Source: Turritopsis dohrnii
Lineage: Eukaryota; Cnidaria; Hydrozoa; Anthoathecata; Oceaniidae
DNA length: 64,000 nucleotides
Assembly (NCBI GenBank): GCA_027922465.2
Contig: BQMF02000273.1
Location: 124,001 to 188,000, forward strand
Reading direction: 5' to 3'
This document shows, in pieces, positions 39,447-51,722 of this stretch. The notes beneath the pieces were generated by a model. It saw only the letters and a list, made by a program, of their open reading frames with translations. It was not told the origin of the DNA and did no database searches. Each line of letters begins with the position of its first letter. Positions within the stretch are counted from its first letter, which is position 1. Made by a program: the position numbers and the translations under genes.

Positions 39447-42400
39447 TTACAGTCGAATAGTTGGTTTCATGTCGGTGATACTACCCAGGGAAATAAGTCG
39501 CTCGTTGGCTTTCAACTGTTCCATTAAATCTTCAAGCAGTTCTCCCGCTGCAAGAAACTCGTTGACTCCGTGCAGAGTCAAACCAAGTCTATGATCAGTC
39601 ACACGATCCTGGTTGAAATTATAAGTACGTATTCGTTCCGAGCGATGTCCGGACCCTGTCTGCGACTGCCGTTCCTCCTTCCGTTCTTTGTCGATACGAG
39701 AACGTTCGATGTCGTATAAACGTGCCGTCAAGACTCGTAGAGCTTTACTTTTGTTCTAGAAACAATCGAGATTCAAACATTTGAGGATTGAAAAAAACAT
39801 ATTTAAGTACATGAATTCAAAGGGGAACATATTCCTAGTCTTACACGCTTTTTTTGTAAGAAAATTTTTATAAGAACACGAGCCTCAGATTTGGCCAAAA
39901 AGTAAGAACAAAATAAGAACAACCTGAGGCTCAAATTAATGTTTCAAAAATTAAGAACAGCCTAAGCCTGAATTTTCTTATAAAATAAGAACAACTCATT
40001 ATGTGAACAACTCATGACGTAAATTCTCTCACTGGAAAATGGTTTAGAAGTTGTTTTTTTTTCAACTTGCATACTTATATCGAGTCATTACCGAACAGCA
40101 ACCATGCTTTTAAACAGTTATTTTTAAAAAGATTTATTTTAATTTTACTGGAAGTTCCATAAATAAGAACAAAATGAGGCTGAAATTTGAAGCTGTGCTC
40201 TTAAAGCTAAGAACAAAATAAGAACAATTCAGGCTGGAAAAGGCTCCAAAAATAAGAACAGCCAGCCTCAGGTCAGATTTTACTGGTTTTTATAAAAAAA
40301 AAAAACCGTGTATACAAATAAACGGCTTGCTATCTAACGCAGTTCAAAATATCCTCTTCATAACCTTCACAAAACGAGTCATCAAAATTCAAGAAAAATC
40401 TCTCCTAAAAAAAATCAAACCAATGAATAACGGCCGTTAAAAAGCAGTGGAACAAAAAAGCTTACCATAGTCTGTGATCGTTCTTCTTGCATTGCTACTG
40501 TTAAACCTGTAGGTATATGGGTCACTCTCACCGCGCTATCGGTGGTATTGACATGTTGTCCACCAGCACCAGATGATTTGTATGTGTCCACTCGCACATC
40601 CTTCATGTTAAGGTTCACTTGAAAATCTTCTGGTTGTGGCAGCACTGCTACCGTGATAGTTGAAGTGTGAACACGACCGACTGCTTCTGTGATAGGTACT
40701 CTTTGAACACGATGTACACCAGCCTCGTGCTGTGAACAACACAATCAGTAAATACACAGAACACCTTTTCCTTGTAAAGTGTAGGAAAGTTTTTAAAACA
40801 ACATGGACTAGGGCGGTTTTGCTGAGTTGTTTTCATTTTTGATTTCGTAAGAGAAATATACAAGGAAAATTAACTTGGAGGTCGTGTGAGGCTGGATTAA
40901 TACATTTGTTCTTACTATGCCAAAACATGTAAAGGGGGAATTGAAATTTTTCCCTTGGTTGAAATAACAGAAATGAATTTCATGTCATGATTCTTCAAAG
41001 TCATACCTTTAGAGTTCCAAAAACTCCTTTTCCAAGTATGCTAGCAGAAGCATATTTTAAGCCACCTTCCGGGAGTGGATGTTCGTTCAAAACATCAAAT
41101 TTCCATCTTCTGTTAGCTGATAATTTAGAATACATGGAAAAGATTTCCGCAGCAAATATGGCTGATTCGCGGCCTCCACTTGCAGCTCGAACCTCTAAAA
41201 TGGCATCATTTTTATCATCAATGTCTACTGGAACTAGCAAATTCATCACTTCCACCTGTAATTCATGTATGGCAGTTTGATACACAACCATTTCCTCATC
41301 AACAAGTTTTTTCAGTTCACCATCACTCACAGCAAGGGCAGCCATTTCAAGCATTTCCTAAAAACAAATTATAAATATAAACAATCTTCCACAAAATTCT
41401 TTTCTTTGTGAATTTGAACATACTTGAAGCTTATTGGAGTTTTAACTAATTTGCATTCTGATGATTCAAATCCTTTTCAATTTAACTATATAGCTGATTC
41501 TCTGTTTGTTTGTCTGTCATGCAAAATGGTAAACGTGAGCTTAGAAAAAAATTATGCGCAACGTCGGTGCAAAATCAATGCATTGCATCTCCAATCAAGC
41601 GTGACGTTTAGGGAAAATTATCTTGATAACCAATAGGGATAATCCTTAATTAATCCTTCGTTTATTGTCGCCCGCACGCATCTTAAAAATTTATATACTT
41701 ATTAATTTCCATTTATTCCAACTTGACAAAATTGGTTATTGTTAAGAATTAATGAATTTTATTTAAAATGAAATTGAATATCATTTGAATAAACAGATAA
41801 AAAGCATGCATCCATCCGGCAGATGGACTTGAGTCAGTTCGCTATTGAGCGCACATTCTTGTAGATGGCACTCCCTGTCCTAGTAGACAGCTCGAGTTAA
41901 GTTAGGAATTCCTAAGGCTGCTGGAGTGTCCTTTCCTGATATCCCTCAAATCGCCCAATCTAGCATAGTGTTTGTGTATTCAGAAGCTCTGGCCCAGTTA
42001 AGACCTCTTAAAGCAGCTCTGTAGGTCTTCAGCCAAAAATTATGTATTTCCCAATTACTTCCTCTTCAAGTTACTGCGCATTAAAGGGATCATGTGATGA
42101 AAAATTATTTTTTGGGACATGATAGAGCTCTAAAAGTTGATTAACAAGTCTTTTTTACAATTTCTTATAATTCTTTGTTGTTTTCGAGGTATCTCAATTT
42201 CAAGATCTTAGATTTGATTTATGCAACGCATAATTATATATGCTGTAGTGAGTAATTGCTTTTACTGATATATAAATGAATATCTTTGTACTTTATTAAA
42301 TGGATCAAGAATGGTAATTGAAATGATATGTTGTTAAGTATGAACTAAGAATTAGTAGTTCAAAAGTTAAACACATCGACAGTACTCTCTCCTATTACAT

Positions 42401-43185
42401 CATAATTTGATATTTTTAAATTGAAATAATCAGCAAAAGGAGAGGAAATTTTTAAAAACTGTAAAAAGACTTGTTAATCAACTTTTTAAGCTCTATTGTG
42501 TACCAACTTATCATTTGTAATCACAGGATCCCTTTATAAGGATACACGACTATACAACATTGAAAAAAGCCCATCCAGAAATAAACAACACCCACCATGA
42601 GGCTTCCTTATTAATTTCCTGGTTATTTATCCCTCCAGCTATGAGCAATGACATACTTCTCTTTTCTCTTGTAAGTTTCGGTATGTCTCAATCACAGGTT
42701 TCATCCTGTGAACTTCACCTGATATCTGCTTCATTTCTGAACCTGACAGCTCCTGTAAAATTAGTCAATCAATTGAACTATTTTGATTATAGACTTCATT
42801 CAGATATAAAAATATATGTTTTTCTGCAGACATATAAATATACCTGAAGAGTTAATAATCTATTGTTCAACTTTTCATACTTAAAAACAAGGTCATCCAC
42901 ATGTTTTTCAATTGCAGCACTCCAAGTGAATTCATATGGTGAAACTGATATAAAGGAAAATTTAAAGACAAAATAATAATAATGATTTCTGTAAGCATAA
43001 TTTCAAAGCCTGGCTAGCTTACTGATATGGGCAAAAAACTCCAAAATAAACAAACCAATTACTGTATTATATAAAAAAATTTCTTTACCCGATGAAAACT
43101 TTTTAAAATTAAACTTCAAACATTTTTCCCAATATCTGGCTTGATGGAAAAGTGTTTGAAATATCAATGAAAATCTTGCTGGCAT
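39447..43185 (-). CDS. MTRF1L: Mitochondrial peptide chain release factor 1-like
   Basis: Six exons on the minus strand: 43185-43089, 42944-42844, 42752-42657, 41357-41007, 40729-40466, 39755-39447, joining in phase to 405 aa. It should release finished proteins at UAA/UAG on mitochondrial ribosomes. The first 33 residues are basic and aromatic without acids until WEK, consistent with a mitochondrial targeting sequence. The release-factor core shows [28 protein letters not shown], and the catalytic loop [18 protein letters not shown] with GGQ at about 271-273. The C-terminal part has [18 protein letters not shown]. The absence of the extra residues between RVQRVP and RVHTST seen in vertebrate MTRF1 makes it the MTRF1L (mtRF1a) type. 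Introns contain two MITEs. A possible polyadenylation signal on this strand lies at 39215-39210. Confidence 0.92.
39842..40313. mobile_element. MITE with AAGAACA / GAGGCTG motifs in MTRF1L intron 5
   Basis: The ends TACACGCTTTTTTTGTA and, in complement, TACACGGTTTTTTTT are inverted. The interior repeats ATAAGAACA and CCTCAGGCT/AGCCTCAG in both orientations. A partial second copy is at 46990-47090. It has no ORF. Confidence 0.65.
42084..42534. mobile_element. Long-TIR MITE in MTRF1L intron 3
   Basis: The two arms are imperfect inverted repeats of about 90 bp, from AAGGGATCATGTGATG through GTTGATTAACAAGTCTTTTT. They are flanked by TA (42082-42083, 42535-42536). Long arms with little between them would fold into one large hairpin. 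No coding content. Confidence 0.7.
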
Positions 43186-43666
43186 TTTATAATACTACTT
43201 CAATCTTTGATATCCATTACATGCTGTAATACATTACCAATACTTGTGTTGTTTTACATTATGCTAGAAAAATAGAAACATCAAAACATATTGGAGAAAG
43301 CCCTAAAGTTTAGATTAATAAACCATTTGGCAGAAGGAACAAAAGAGGACAGTGATAGCGATTTACAAAAATTTAAGGAAATATAGAATGATTCACACTC
43401 AAATGAAAATTTGAATGTATTTACAAAAATGTTGAGTGATGAATTCAAAAAGAACTGTAATCGAAGTAGGATAGATAAAAACATTAAGATATTTTTATTT
43501 GGTTCAACCTCTCCCTAGGTTTTGGGTTTCAGCATGACTTCATACTGAAAACTGGGTGACTGTAACTGCGTAGGAGCTGCCTTGGTGCTATAGCACTTTT
43601 GTACCCCCTAATATTATTCATGATTCTGATTGATGCAGCAGAATTAACACTACTGCTTATTGATAT

Positions 43667-43697
43667 CTAAACCCTAACTCTAACCCTGACCCTAACC
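43667..43697. repeat. Degenerate interstitial telomere-like repeat
   Basis: The run reads CTAAACCCTAACTCTAACCC and continues TGACCCTAACC. It is about five units of CCCTAA with a few substitutions. The vertebrate-type animal telomere unit is TTAGGG. It lies 104 bp before a hAT-like element. Confidence 0.6.
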
Positions 43698-43800
43698 TGT
43701 TGATTTTGAGACCCAGATTCAGGTAATCAGCATGAAATTCTGCATCAGAATAGCAAATTGGTACAGAAATGATGAACAAACAGATTTCATAAAACAAAAG

Positions 43801-45116
43801 CAGACCTCCCAGAGCAAAATCAAGTAATTTTTTTATGAATTTAGGACAATTTTAGATAGTATTTTCGGACATTTTAGGGCAAAATTTGAGAAAATTTAGG
43901 ACAAACACTAAAACATTAGGACAACTTTAGGACAATTCCCAATTATGAACCTGTTACAGTAAACATATCTTTATTTAAGCATATTAAATTAAACCAGGAA
44001 AAGATAATCAAGAGTAGATATATAACGAAGAATAACATAAAGTTTCCCTTGGCTTTGACTTTTAGTGAGTGTAAATAAACATAAACAACTATCAAACTTT
44101 GTATACCTAAAGTGCGGAAAAACCTAAAAATTAGGGTAAAAACAACAAGAAAATAAATGATTGTCTGTTATCTACATTTTGAGTAATATGAAGTTGCAAA
44201 ATGATTCGACTTGGTAAAAAACCAGTTCTTTAGCTTTGTTCATTATCAATCCATGTAGTCTTGTTTTGTTCAATTTAAAGTCTACTAGATAACTCAATGG
44301 TATAATCAAAAGTGATACAAAAGAAACTCATTAACTTCAACTGGTAAAAATACTGTATAGTTGACTCAAAAGCTAAATGAAAGCAAAAACTCTCAAAAAC
44401 TATTTACACTTGAAACGAGATCTATTCAAGTTCTTTTTTCCGAAACAGATTTCAAAACTAAATTTCTCATATCTTCTAGTTAAAGATCTTTCAATTAAGG
44501 ATACATTCCAAACTGAATAGTGTATTCTGTTTTACAGCTTCGCAATTTCTGAATCCGGAAACATCTTCATTAGTTGAAGAGAATAAAAAGTTAGGCTCAA
44601 CACATTTTAAAGCCGGAACAATTTTGCTTTCCTGGTTAATTCAACTCTAGTTAACGTTTTTATGGACATTTTAATTTTAATTCATTGTCACTGTCCTGTT
44701 TTAAGTGGTACTTTCTTTTTCCCTCCATCTCCCTGGTACAATGCAGCTTGCTACTTGTAACACTCCTGATTTGTGATACACTACTTAACTGAAAAGACCT
44801 TTTGGAATTTTTGGTATCCCGCTGAAAAAATATCTACTTTACAAGGTTGTATTCAGTCCAAAGATCAGAATGATAGTAGACAATTCAACGAAAGTTGAAA
44901 CAAAATATACTCAAAATATCATGTATTTTCAATCTCATATCTCAATAACTACAGTACAGCCAAATAAACAGGAATTATCTTTTCTTCATTTGTACTTTAT
45001 CCTAAATTTTATGGCATTTAGGACAATATACCAAAAGTTAGGACAATTTAGGACAAAATTACTAAAATTTATAATTTTAGGACATTTTAGGATTTTAGGA
45101 CACTCTGGAAGGTCTG
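43801..45116. mobile_element. hAT-like element with TTAGGACA repeats, 6-bp duplication
   Basis: The ends CAGACCTCCCAGAG and CTCTGGAAGGTCTG are inverted with one mismatch and flanked by the 6-bp duplication CAAAAG (43795-43800, 45117-45122). TTAGGACA (or TTAGGGCA) occurs about five times just inside the left end and about six times inside the right end, in the same orientation. The 1 kb between shows no recognised transposase. Confidence 0.75.
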
Positions 45117-45130
45117 CAAAAGCGTGTTAC

Positions 45131-45165
45131 ATTCTCACTTGAGAATGTAAGAGCAACTTACGAAA
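45131..45165 (+). other. Hairpin plus CGAAA motif
   Basis: CTTGAGAAT is followed by a perfect 5-bp stem GTAAG-agcaa-CTTAC and directly by GAAA, resembling the stem II to GAAA portion of a hammerhead core. About 35 bp further comes AGAATAAATGTGTTTTT. The block at 49595-49660 shows the same downstream string (AAATAAATGTGTTTTT). Confidence 0.3.
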
Positions 45166-45475
45166 AGCTTCGTGCAATGTATATATTTTAACAGAATAAA
45201 TGTGTTTTTATGACAGAATATTTAGTGTGGATTTCAATATTTGAACATTTCACTCAAATCTTTTGTTTTGAAACAATAATGAAATATGAATCATTTCTTT
45301 CTATTTTTTCTGCCTATAGCCTGTGTACTCCAAAAATTGAAATATAGATATTACATATTTTGGCAAAAATTTATTAGTTCATCATTTCAGAAAACGATGT
45401 TAGAATTTCAAAATAGTACTTAAATTTTCTTTTTTTTCAGGAAAATAAAACCATCATCGGTCACGTTTTACATTT

Positions 45476-46694
45476 CGCTGTGTCTGCATGGCCGGCAGTC
45501 GGTCAATGTCTTGGCATATACTAAATGGCCGGCAGTCCAATTATTCAGAACTTATACTTGCCGGCCAAGAACCCGTCATATACTATATGACCGGCAGTTC
45601 AATTATATGTCGAATGTTAGCCGGTCATTCCCTGAGTATAAACCGACAGTCCAACAGTAGCTACTTTTGCGAACAATAGAATTGGCAAAGTCGCAACGAA
45701 AAATTTTGAGATTATGATACCACTACCATTTTTAACATTTTTATTGATGAAGTTGCGAAGAATAAAATATTGAACTGAAAGTTACGACACAAACTTCATG
45801 CTAAATTTTTCAAGTAATTTGAAGTTTGGTTGTTTTGGTCTTTTTACTTTGTTTACATTAGATGACATAATGAAAAGTGAAAAAAAAACTTTCATAAAGT
45901 AACGTTTTGTTTGGTAAACTGTAGATATTCCACGCCAGAGAGAATAGGATTGCAAAAATGCAAGAAGACTGCCATAGTTATATCATGATAATGTATTCGT
46001 CAGTTTGCTGATTTTTTCTACAACTAAAACAATACCAGTTTTTTTTCTTAGGCAACTTTTTGAGTGTGGTGCACGACAAATGGCACCACATCAAGCATCG
46101 TTCGCATGCCAAACTGTCTTCTTGTGCTTTTAAGGACTTTGTGACATGCGCAATTCATGGTTTACTTTTTTTCCATGAAAGTGGGACATGAATCCACGCT
46201 GCTGGTTCGAAGTATCGTTCAACTCGATCCACATCAAAGTTTTCCTCATCCGAACAGTATCGGGGATATCATTCGTATTAGTTTCAACATCAGAGATTTT
46301 TATTAATCGTTTGCTAGCTTCGCACACTGTACTTTTCTTAGCAAAACATTCCATTATTTGTCGATCTTTTTCCTTTGGAAGCAACTTAGAAAAGGGGATG
46401 ATCGAGTTATTTATTTTCTTTTTCTTCTGACGCGGAAGTCCGATAACTGTCAGCTCTGCACCTTTCGGACGCCCCCTTTTTAACATTTTGGGAGGCATTT
46501 TGATATCTCCAAAAGAATGACTAGCACTGTTTTCCTTAACTAATTGTTCAGTGGTCTCATTGTTCGTTAATTTCACGCTTGATGCATTCGATTTTAAAAC
46601 AATAGAATTATGTCGACAGTATCACGAAAATTTTCTGCCGGCCATTTAGTATATGCCAAGGCATTGACCGGCTGCCGGCCATGCAGACACAGCG
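45476..46694. mobile_element. MULE (Mutator-like) element with 9-bp duplication
   Basis: Inverted ends of about 60 bp start CGCTGTGTCTGCATGGCCGG. They are flanked by an exact 9-bp duplication TTTACATTT (45467-45475, 46695-46703). GGCCGGCAG/CCGGTCA motifs are iterated inside the left arm. A 9-bp duplication and long inverted ends are diagnostic of Mutator-like elements, and the internal ORF supports this. At 1.2 kb it keeps only the tail of the transposase gene. Confidence 0.85.
46130..46576 (-). pseudogene. MULE transposase C-terminal tail
   Basis: The 148-codon ORF contains KRGRPKGAELTVIGLPR followed by a lysine run and later VRMRKTLMWIELND. The basic RGRPKG...TVIGLPxKK segment is common at the C-terminal end of MULE/SWIM-type transposase proteins in animal genomes. 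The upstream MULE catalytic domain and SWIM zinc finger are absent from the element, so this is a remnant. The assignment rests on the motif plus the Mutator-type target duplication. Confidence 0.55.
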
Positions 46695-46989
46695 TTTACA
46701 TTTTGCATTTTATTGCATGTTTTCCCAATAAACTCCCTTGGCGTTTTTGTTATCTTTGTTAACTTTTAGGGCGTCCATTGAGAGGCAGGCGTTCATTTTT
46801 TCTTTAGCATCATATAGTAGTAGCATAGAAATACGGTAGTAGTGAGGTATATTTTTTGTCAGCGCGGCCAGCAGCTCTGATCTTTCATCAGCATTCGCGT
46901 TCATCCGTTCGTCCGTAAAGCTCACTATGTGTTAAGAACATGAGTTAACATTTTTCACTAATCACAATGTTGCATTTTTCAAAGATAAC

Positions 46990-47090
46990 TTAGTTAAAAG
47001 TCAGGCTGAAAAGGCTCCAAAAATAAGAACAGCCACCAGCCTCCTCAGGTCAGATTTTACTAGTTCTTATAAAAAAAAGCGTGCATGTTA
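46990..47090. repeat. Partial copy of the AAGAACA/GAGGCTG MITE
   Basis: It matches the right end of 39842-40313 (GGCTCCAAAAATAAGAACAG, CCTCAGGTCAGATTTTACT). Only this end is present. Confidence 0.7.
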
Positions 47091-47091
47091 T

Positions 47092-49078
47092 ACAAAAATC
47101 TCATTGTGTACCTGGGTTCGAGGGTTGGCGTTTCTGTCTTTTCTTACGTGCCTTCTAATTTTTAACACGTTTAACTTTCTTTATTATCCTAATTGCGCCC
47201 GTTAGGGCGCTTTATAGACTGCCGCGCGCGCGTATTTTGCAGGAGTTCACCACAAAAAATCTCGAGTTGATCAGAATTTTAACTCGATTGCTCAAATTTT
47301 ACTGTGTGTCGATGTCCCAAAACACGCTGGTTAAACACACACTTAATTTTTATTATAAAGGTTCATCAACACTGACATAATATATTCTTTTGTTGTTTTT
47401 GGAAAGAAGCTTTGTTTATTGTTCAGAAGAAAGAGTTTTTTCTTAAAAAAAGAAAACATATTATGGTTTCATTCTATTTATTTATTCCCAATGAAAAATA
47501 AAAAACTTGTACATAAAAAAGTACAAGTTGAGCTGTCACTGTTCTTCAAAACACATTTTCGGTATAACAATGATATATGGTTTTTGTTTGTTAAAACTCA
47601 TCGTTATAAAATTTTTACTAATCAAACAACAAGATAATTCGTAACTTGTGTATTTCTAAATAATTGTTTCCACAAGAATGCATCTCCCTATACACCTTTC
47701 CCGAATTCGTTTATATATGTTGTTTTCTTGCTATATTGTCCATACGGGCCTCGTTTTGATGTACTCTTTTCTTATCTGGTATTTATTAAGTTATAGATTT
47801 TGATCATTAACAAACCGCAGTGGGAAAATTTTCGGTAATTATAAGCACAGAGACGAGGCCCGTCTCTGTGCTATTTCGTCCTCTATTTCATTAATGCTTC
47901 ATTATTTCCTCTAATTCTCTCATCGTCATCTGATTCTACCTCTATTTCTGCTTCAACTTCCCCTTCATCTGACTCCTCATTGTCTCCGAGTTCTTTCACA
48001 TCTAAAGTTTGTTTCATTTTTTCAAACCAAATTTCAACTTTAAAAAATAACGCCGATTTTTTGAAAAATTTCCATTTTTTTGCCCCTTTTTACGCCGGCC
48101 CTTTTTACGCTGGCCCTTTTAACGCCGCGCACCAAAATTAACGCCACATTAGGGCCGGTGTAAAAAGGGCCGATAAGGTAGCACATTGTTTTGAAAAGTT
48201 GAGGGGGATTATTTCGGCGCGAGAAAGTAGCCGTTTCTACTTAAAAAATTCTCCGTGAAAGAAATGTGGCATATCATAACCTAATACACACGAAAGTGTT
48301 TTGATCATGTCTAGAGCCTGTTACACGGGCGCATTTATAGTGGAAACTACTAGCTAGTTTAATGGATACCGAAAAATAATAATTTTAAGAGGGCGGGTGC
48401 GCAATTATAGGATATCATCAGCACGCCCTCTGCCCCCCGTATTTCTATACACGGTCACCCCTGAACAAAAGTTGGTTAAACATGGCGCAGCGTGTGGTTC
48501 AAAATAAAAAACAAAAAATCTCGGTGATTCAAAGCAGTCAGAGTATCTGTTTTATTTTTTACTTTTATATCATGTAACTTTGCAGTTTGAGTTCCTCACA
48601 AAGAGCTATAATGGCCGTCAAGCAATGTTTTATGGTATTGCAAACATCTCAAAAGTTGAATGTCTGGTGTTTTATATACACTTTCACTTTGTCAAAAGTT
48701 CATTAAAAGATATTTAGATATAATTTCATACAAAATACAAAATCAGTTATGCATAGAAAAAAGTTTGTCTTGTCATATAGGCAGATTTTTAAGCAGCTTA
48801 CATATACAGTATTGCAGCCCTACCAGTGATCTGCAACATAAAGAGTATTCTCTATTATAGTATATTGTTTAGCTTAACATGTTTTTAATTTTTATTTTAT
48901 GTTATCACCTTTTAGATAGGAGAGGTCATCATAAGTGTGCTCTTTAATGCAACTTCATCAATGGATTTCTTTTTTGTCTTAAAACAATTTTCTACAGCTG
49001 CTGTCATCTTTTGAATTGTGGTTAACCTTATAGTTATTTAATAACATGTTTTTATCACAATCCTCTGCTACTTTCTAT
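47092..49078. other. Gene-free stretch with hairpin repeats
   Basis: A perfect 12-bp-arm palindrome lies at 47844-47872 (AGCACAGAGACG, 5-base loop, complement). A cluster of GGCCCTTTTTACGCCGGCCC-type inverted motifs lies at about 48083-48180, probably a MITE end or small hairpin element. Nothing coding is recognised. Confidence 0.55.
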
Positions 49079-49080
49079 TA

Positions 49081-49531
49081 CCGTCAACCGGGGCGACTTT
49101 GACAATGGGGGTGACTTTGACAGTCTATTTTACTGACATATTTTTTTTGCTTTTATCTCTATTTACTTTGTTTTCTTTGTTTATTTTACATGTCTGTTAA
49201 GTTAACTAGCGAAAAAATGTTTAAAAAGCATTCTAAAATAAAATACTTAAAATTGTTAGTTATTCATTGATGTGTCAAAGTCGCCCCGATAAGGATTTTC
49301 TCACCTAAAACAGTACTGTCAAAGTCGCCCCATTCAATGGGGTGACTTTGACACTAACATTTCGTAGATTTAGACTAATATGGCACCCCATTCAAATAAA
49401 TCCTACAATAATCCTAGAATCTTGGTGCCGTAAATGTTATGAAGCGCCCATTATCATCTCGCTGTCCTATCGTGAAGCGAAGAAATCAAAACAAGTAAGG
49501 TAAAAAGTGTCAAAGTTGCCCTGGTTGACAT
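49081..49531. mobile_element. Short family B-like element with GACTTTGACA iteron
   Basis: The left end CCGTCAACCGGGGCGACTTT and the right end (complement ATGTCAACCAGGGCAACTTT) are flanked by TA (49079-49080, 49532-49533). GGGG(T/C)GACTTTGACA occurs in tandem at the left end, inverted around 49275 and 49318, as a palindromic pair at about 49318-49353, and inverted at the right end. The plan is that of family B with a different iteron tail. Confidence 0.8.
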
Positions 49532-49594
49532 TATGTTTATAAAGTTTTGTTATACTATGTAAATTCTCCTTGTTTGTAGTTATGTTTTTTACAC

Positions 49595-49633
49595 CTGATA
49601 AAGACACATTATCAGGTTATCACAAGGTCGAAA
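49595..49633 (+). other. Hammerhead-like core motif, degenerate
   Basis: CTGATAA (one change from CTGATGA) is followed by a GAC...GTC-closed hairpin region and GAAA (49630-49633), then AAATAAATGTG. Stems I and III are not convincing, so this may be only a decayed or chance match. Confidence 0.3.
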
Positions 49634-49639
49634 TATTCT

Positions 49640-51722
49640 GACAAAATAAATGTGTTTTTTTGTTGATTTTATACAGTCCTCTGAATTTAAGTCAGCACTC
49701 TGCAAAAGTCGACCTTAAACCAATGCAGAATTCCAAAAGCTGACCTGAATTTGCTATATTTTGCCGACCTATCTTAAACTAAATTCAGAGGGCTGTTTAA
49801 ATAAATATGTATACAATATGTAAATCTTTATTTTTATATAAATTTGCTTATCATGCTGGGAGAAAAACATTCTATATATAATTCTAATTCTAATGCCACA
49901 TAGAGTGCAACCAAGTCTATTCTTTGTTGTTGTTTTTTGCTTTAAAAGGATGACTTGTGGGAAGCATTTTTCAGTGGACTGCTTATATATACTTTTTATA
50001 CTTTTTTTATCTGTATGTAAAGGTAATTTGAAATTTGTTACCAAAGTCCAAAGGTATAATCAACTGCTATCAAAAAAGTATATTGGACATTTATCCGTTT
50101 TTAATGATTATGTTCAAAGTATTAGGTAGTAGAAATACTATGCTGGTTAAAAATTTTAAAAACATTTTTTAGGAGAGAAGTCTTCTATTTTGCTAAGTGT
50201 TTAATACATCTATAATACATTTTTCTTGTAAATTGACACAAGAAAAAAACAAGAGCATCTGTCTTTTTTATGATCAAAACTCTGACACAGTTGCTTATTC
50301 CAATTGTTTTGTATACAATGATGTCAAAAATTTACAAAATGAAGGAAAAGAATTTTCTGTATGTTTTTAAAAAAAACCAATGACCTGCAAATAAGTAGAT
50401 ATGTTATATTATTGTCTACTGTTTTGCCAAGAGCTAAACAAAATGCTTCTAAAAACCTGATTACCCAATCACAGCAATGTTGGATTATGTGATGTGTGAA
50501 TGACTGGTGATTCAATAAATGAACAATCCATCATGTTTAAACACCAACTTAATTATAAGTGAACATATCCGGAACTAAAGCCTTTTTCTTCCTGAATCTT
50601 TCCATGCATGTTTATGTGAATACTTGTGTTTTGGAAGAAAATAATTCTTAATAGGCAATTCTGGAATTTATAACATATTTATAACATATTTATATAAATA
50701 CTTGATCAACAATATTCTTTATTGAAGTTCTCAGCAGTTATTGAGCAAAAACATGATAGTTATGACCTATCATCTATTTAAGTCACCTATATATCTCCTA
50801 TGGGAAATTTGTCTATAATTAGGTATATATACACTCAAATTGCAGTTAATTTTAATTTCTGTAGAAATAACTAAAATTTTTATTTTTTTGATGAATTTAT
50901 TGTTTTCTGTTTTAAATTTTATGATGATGTAGAATAAAACATACATCCTGATCTTTGTTATTATTGTTTTGAAAATTCATGGTTAATAAGGCAGGTAGAA
51001 AAACAATTTTAATGGAAATTAATGTAAATTGTTCTTGCGTTATAATGACATTCCACTGATTTTTGCTGAACCACTTTTGCTTTTAGATGATCATTACAAG
51101 AACATTTGCAAACTTTTCAAAATTTTGAAGAACCTTTGAAAACGAAATAATAGTCAAACAACTCAGGAATTTTTCCTTTGAAAACAGCATTGCTTATAGA
51201 TATTTTGTTATAGAATAGGTATTGTTTTAGTAGATTGTAATTAGATTTAAAAAAAATATCAATGTACAACCACAACCCTAAGGTTACGTTAAATTAGTTT
51301 TGTTTGCATGATGAATGAAATTTGTGTCTTATTATGAATGAATAATCACATGTAAAATTTCCTTTTAATGGAGGTAATTTGCTAAGTTTATGTAATAACA
51401 ATTCAAGTTCCTCGTTTTTCTTGCATCACTATTTGTTTAAACAAATAACATCAATTCATTTATTCTGTTTTATCATGTGACTATTAAGTGCTGAGTTAGA
51501 AGCTGAATTTCAAACGTATAAACATATTGACATGAAGACTTGGTTTTATTTTTGATCTGTTTAGTATGGTTTATTTACATGATTTAATGTCTTCAAACCA
51601 ATAAACATTTTTGCAATGAACAGTAAACAATTATTCCATTGTGTTTTTAGGATTATGCTGTGCTTGTTTTTTACTGTGTTTTTATATTCTAGATATATAC
51701 TTAGCATATTACCTTGACGGCA
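49640..51722. other. Upstream region of IP6K, no gene recognised
   Basis: Very AT-rich. An inverted pair (CAGTCCTCTGAATTTAAGTC near 49675 and AATTCAGAGGGCTGTTTAAA near 49780) bounds about 125 bp and may be a tiny MITE. The IP6K promoter and any 5' untranslated exon should lie here. Confidence 0.4.

Noticed and set aside
46710..46925. 71-codon minus-strand ORF adjacent to the MULE
   Set aside because: Outside the element's target duplication, unrecognised, and of a length expected by chance.
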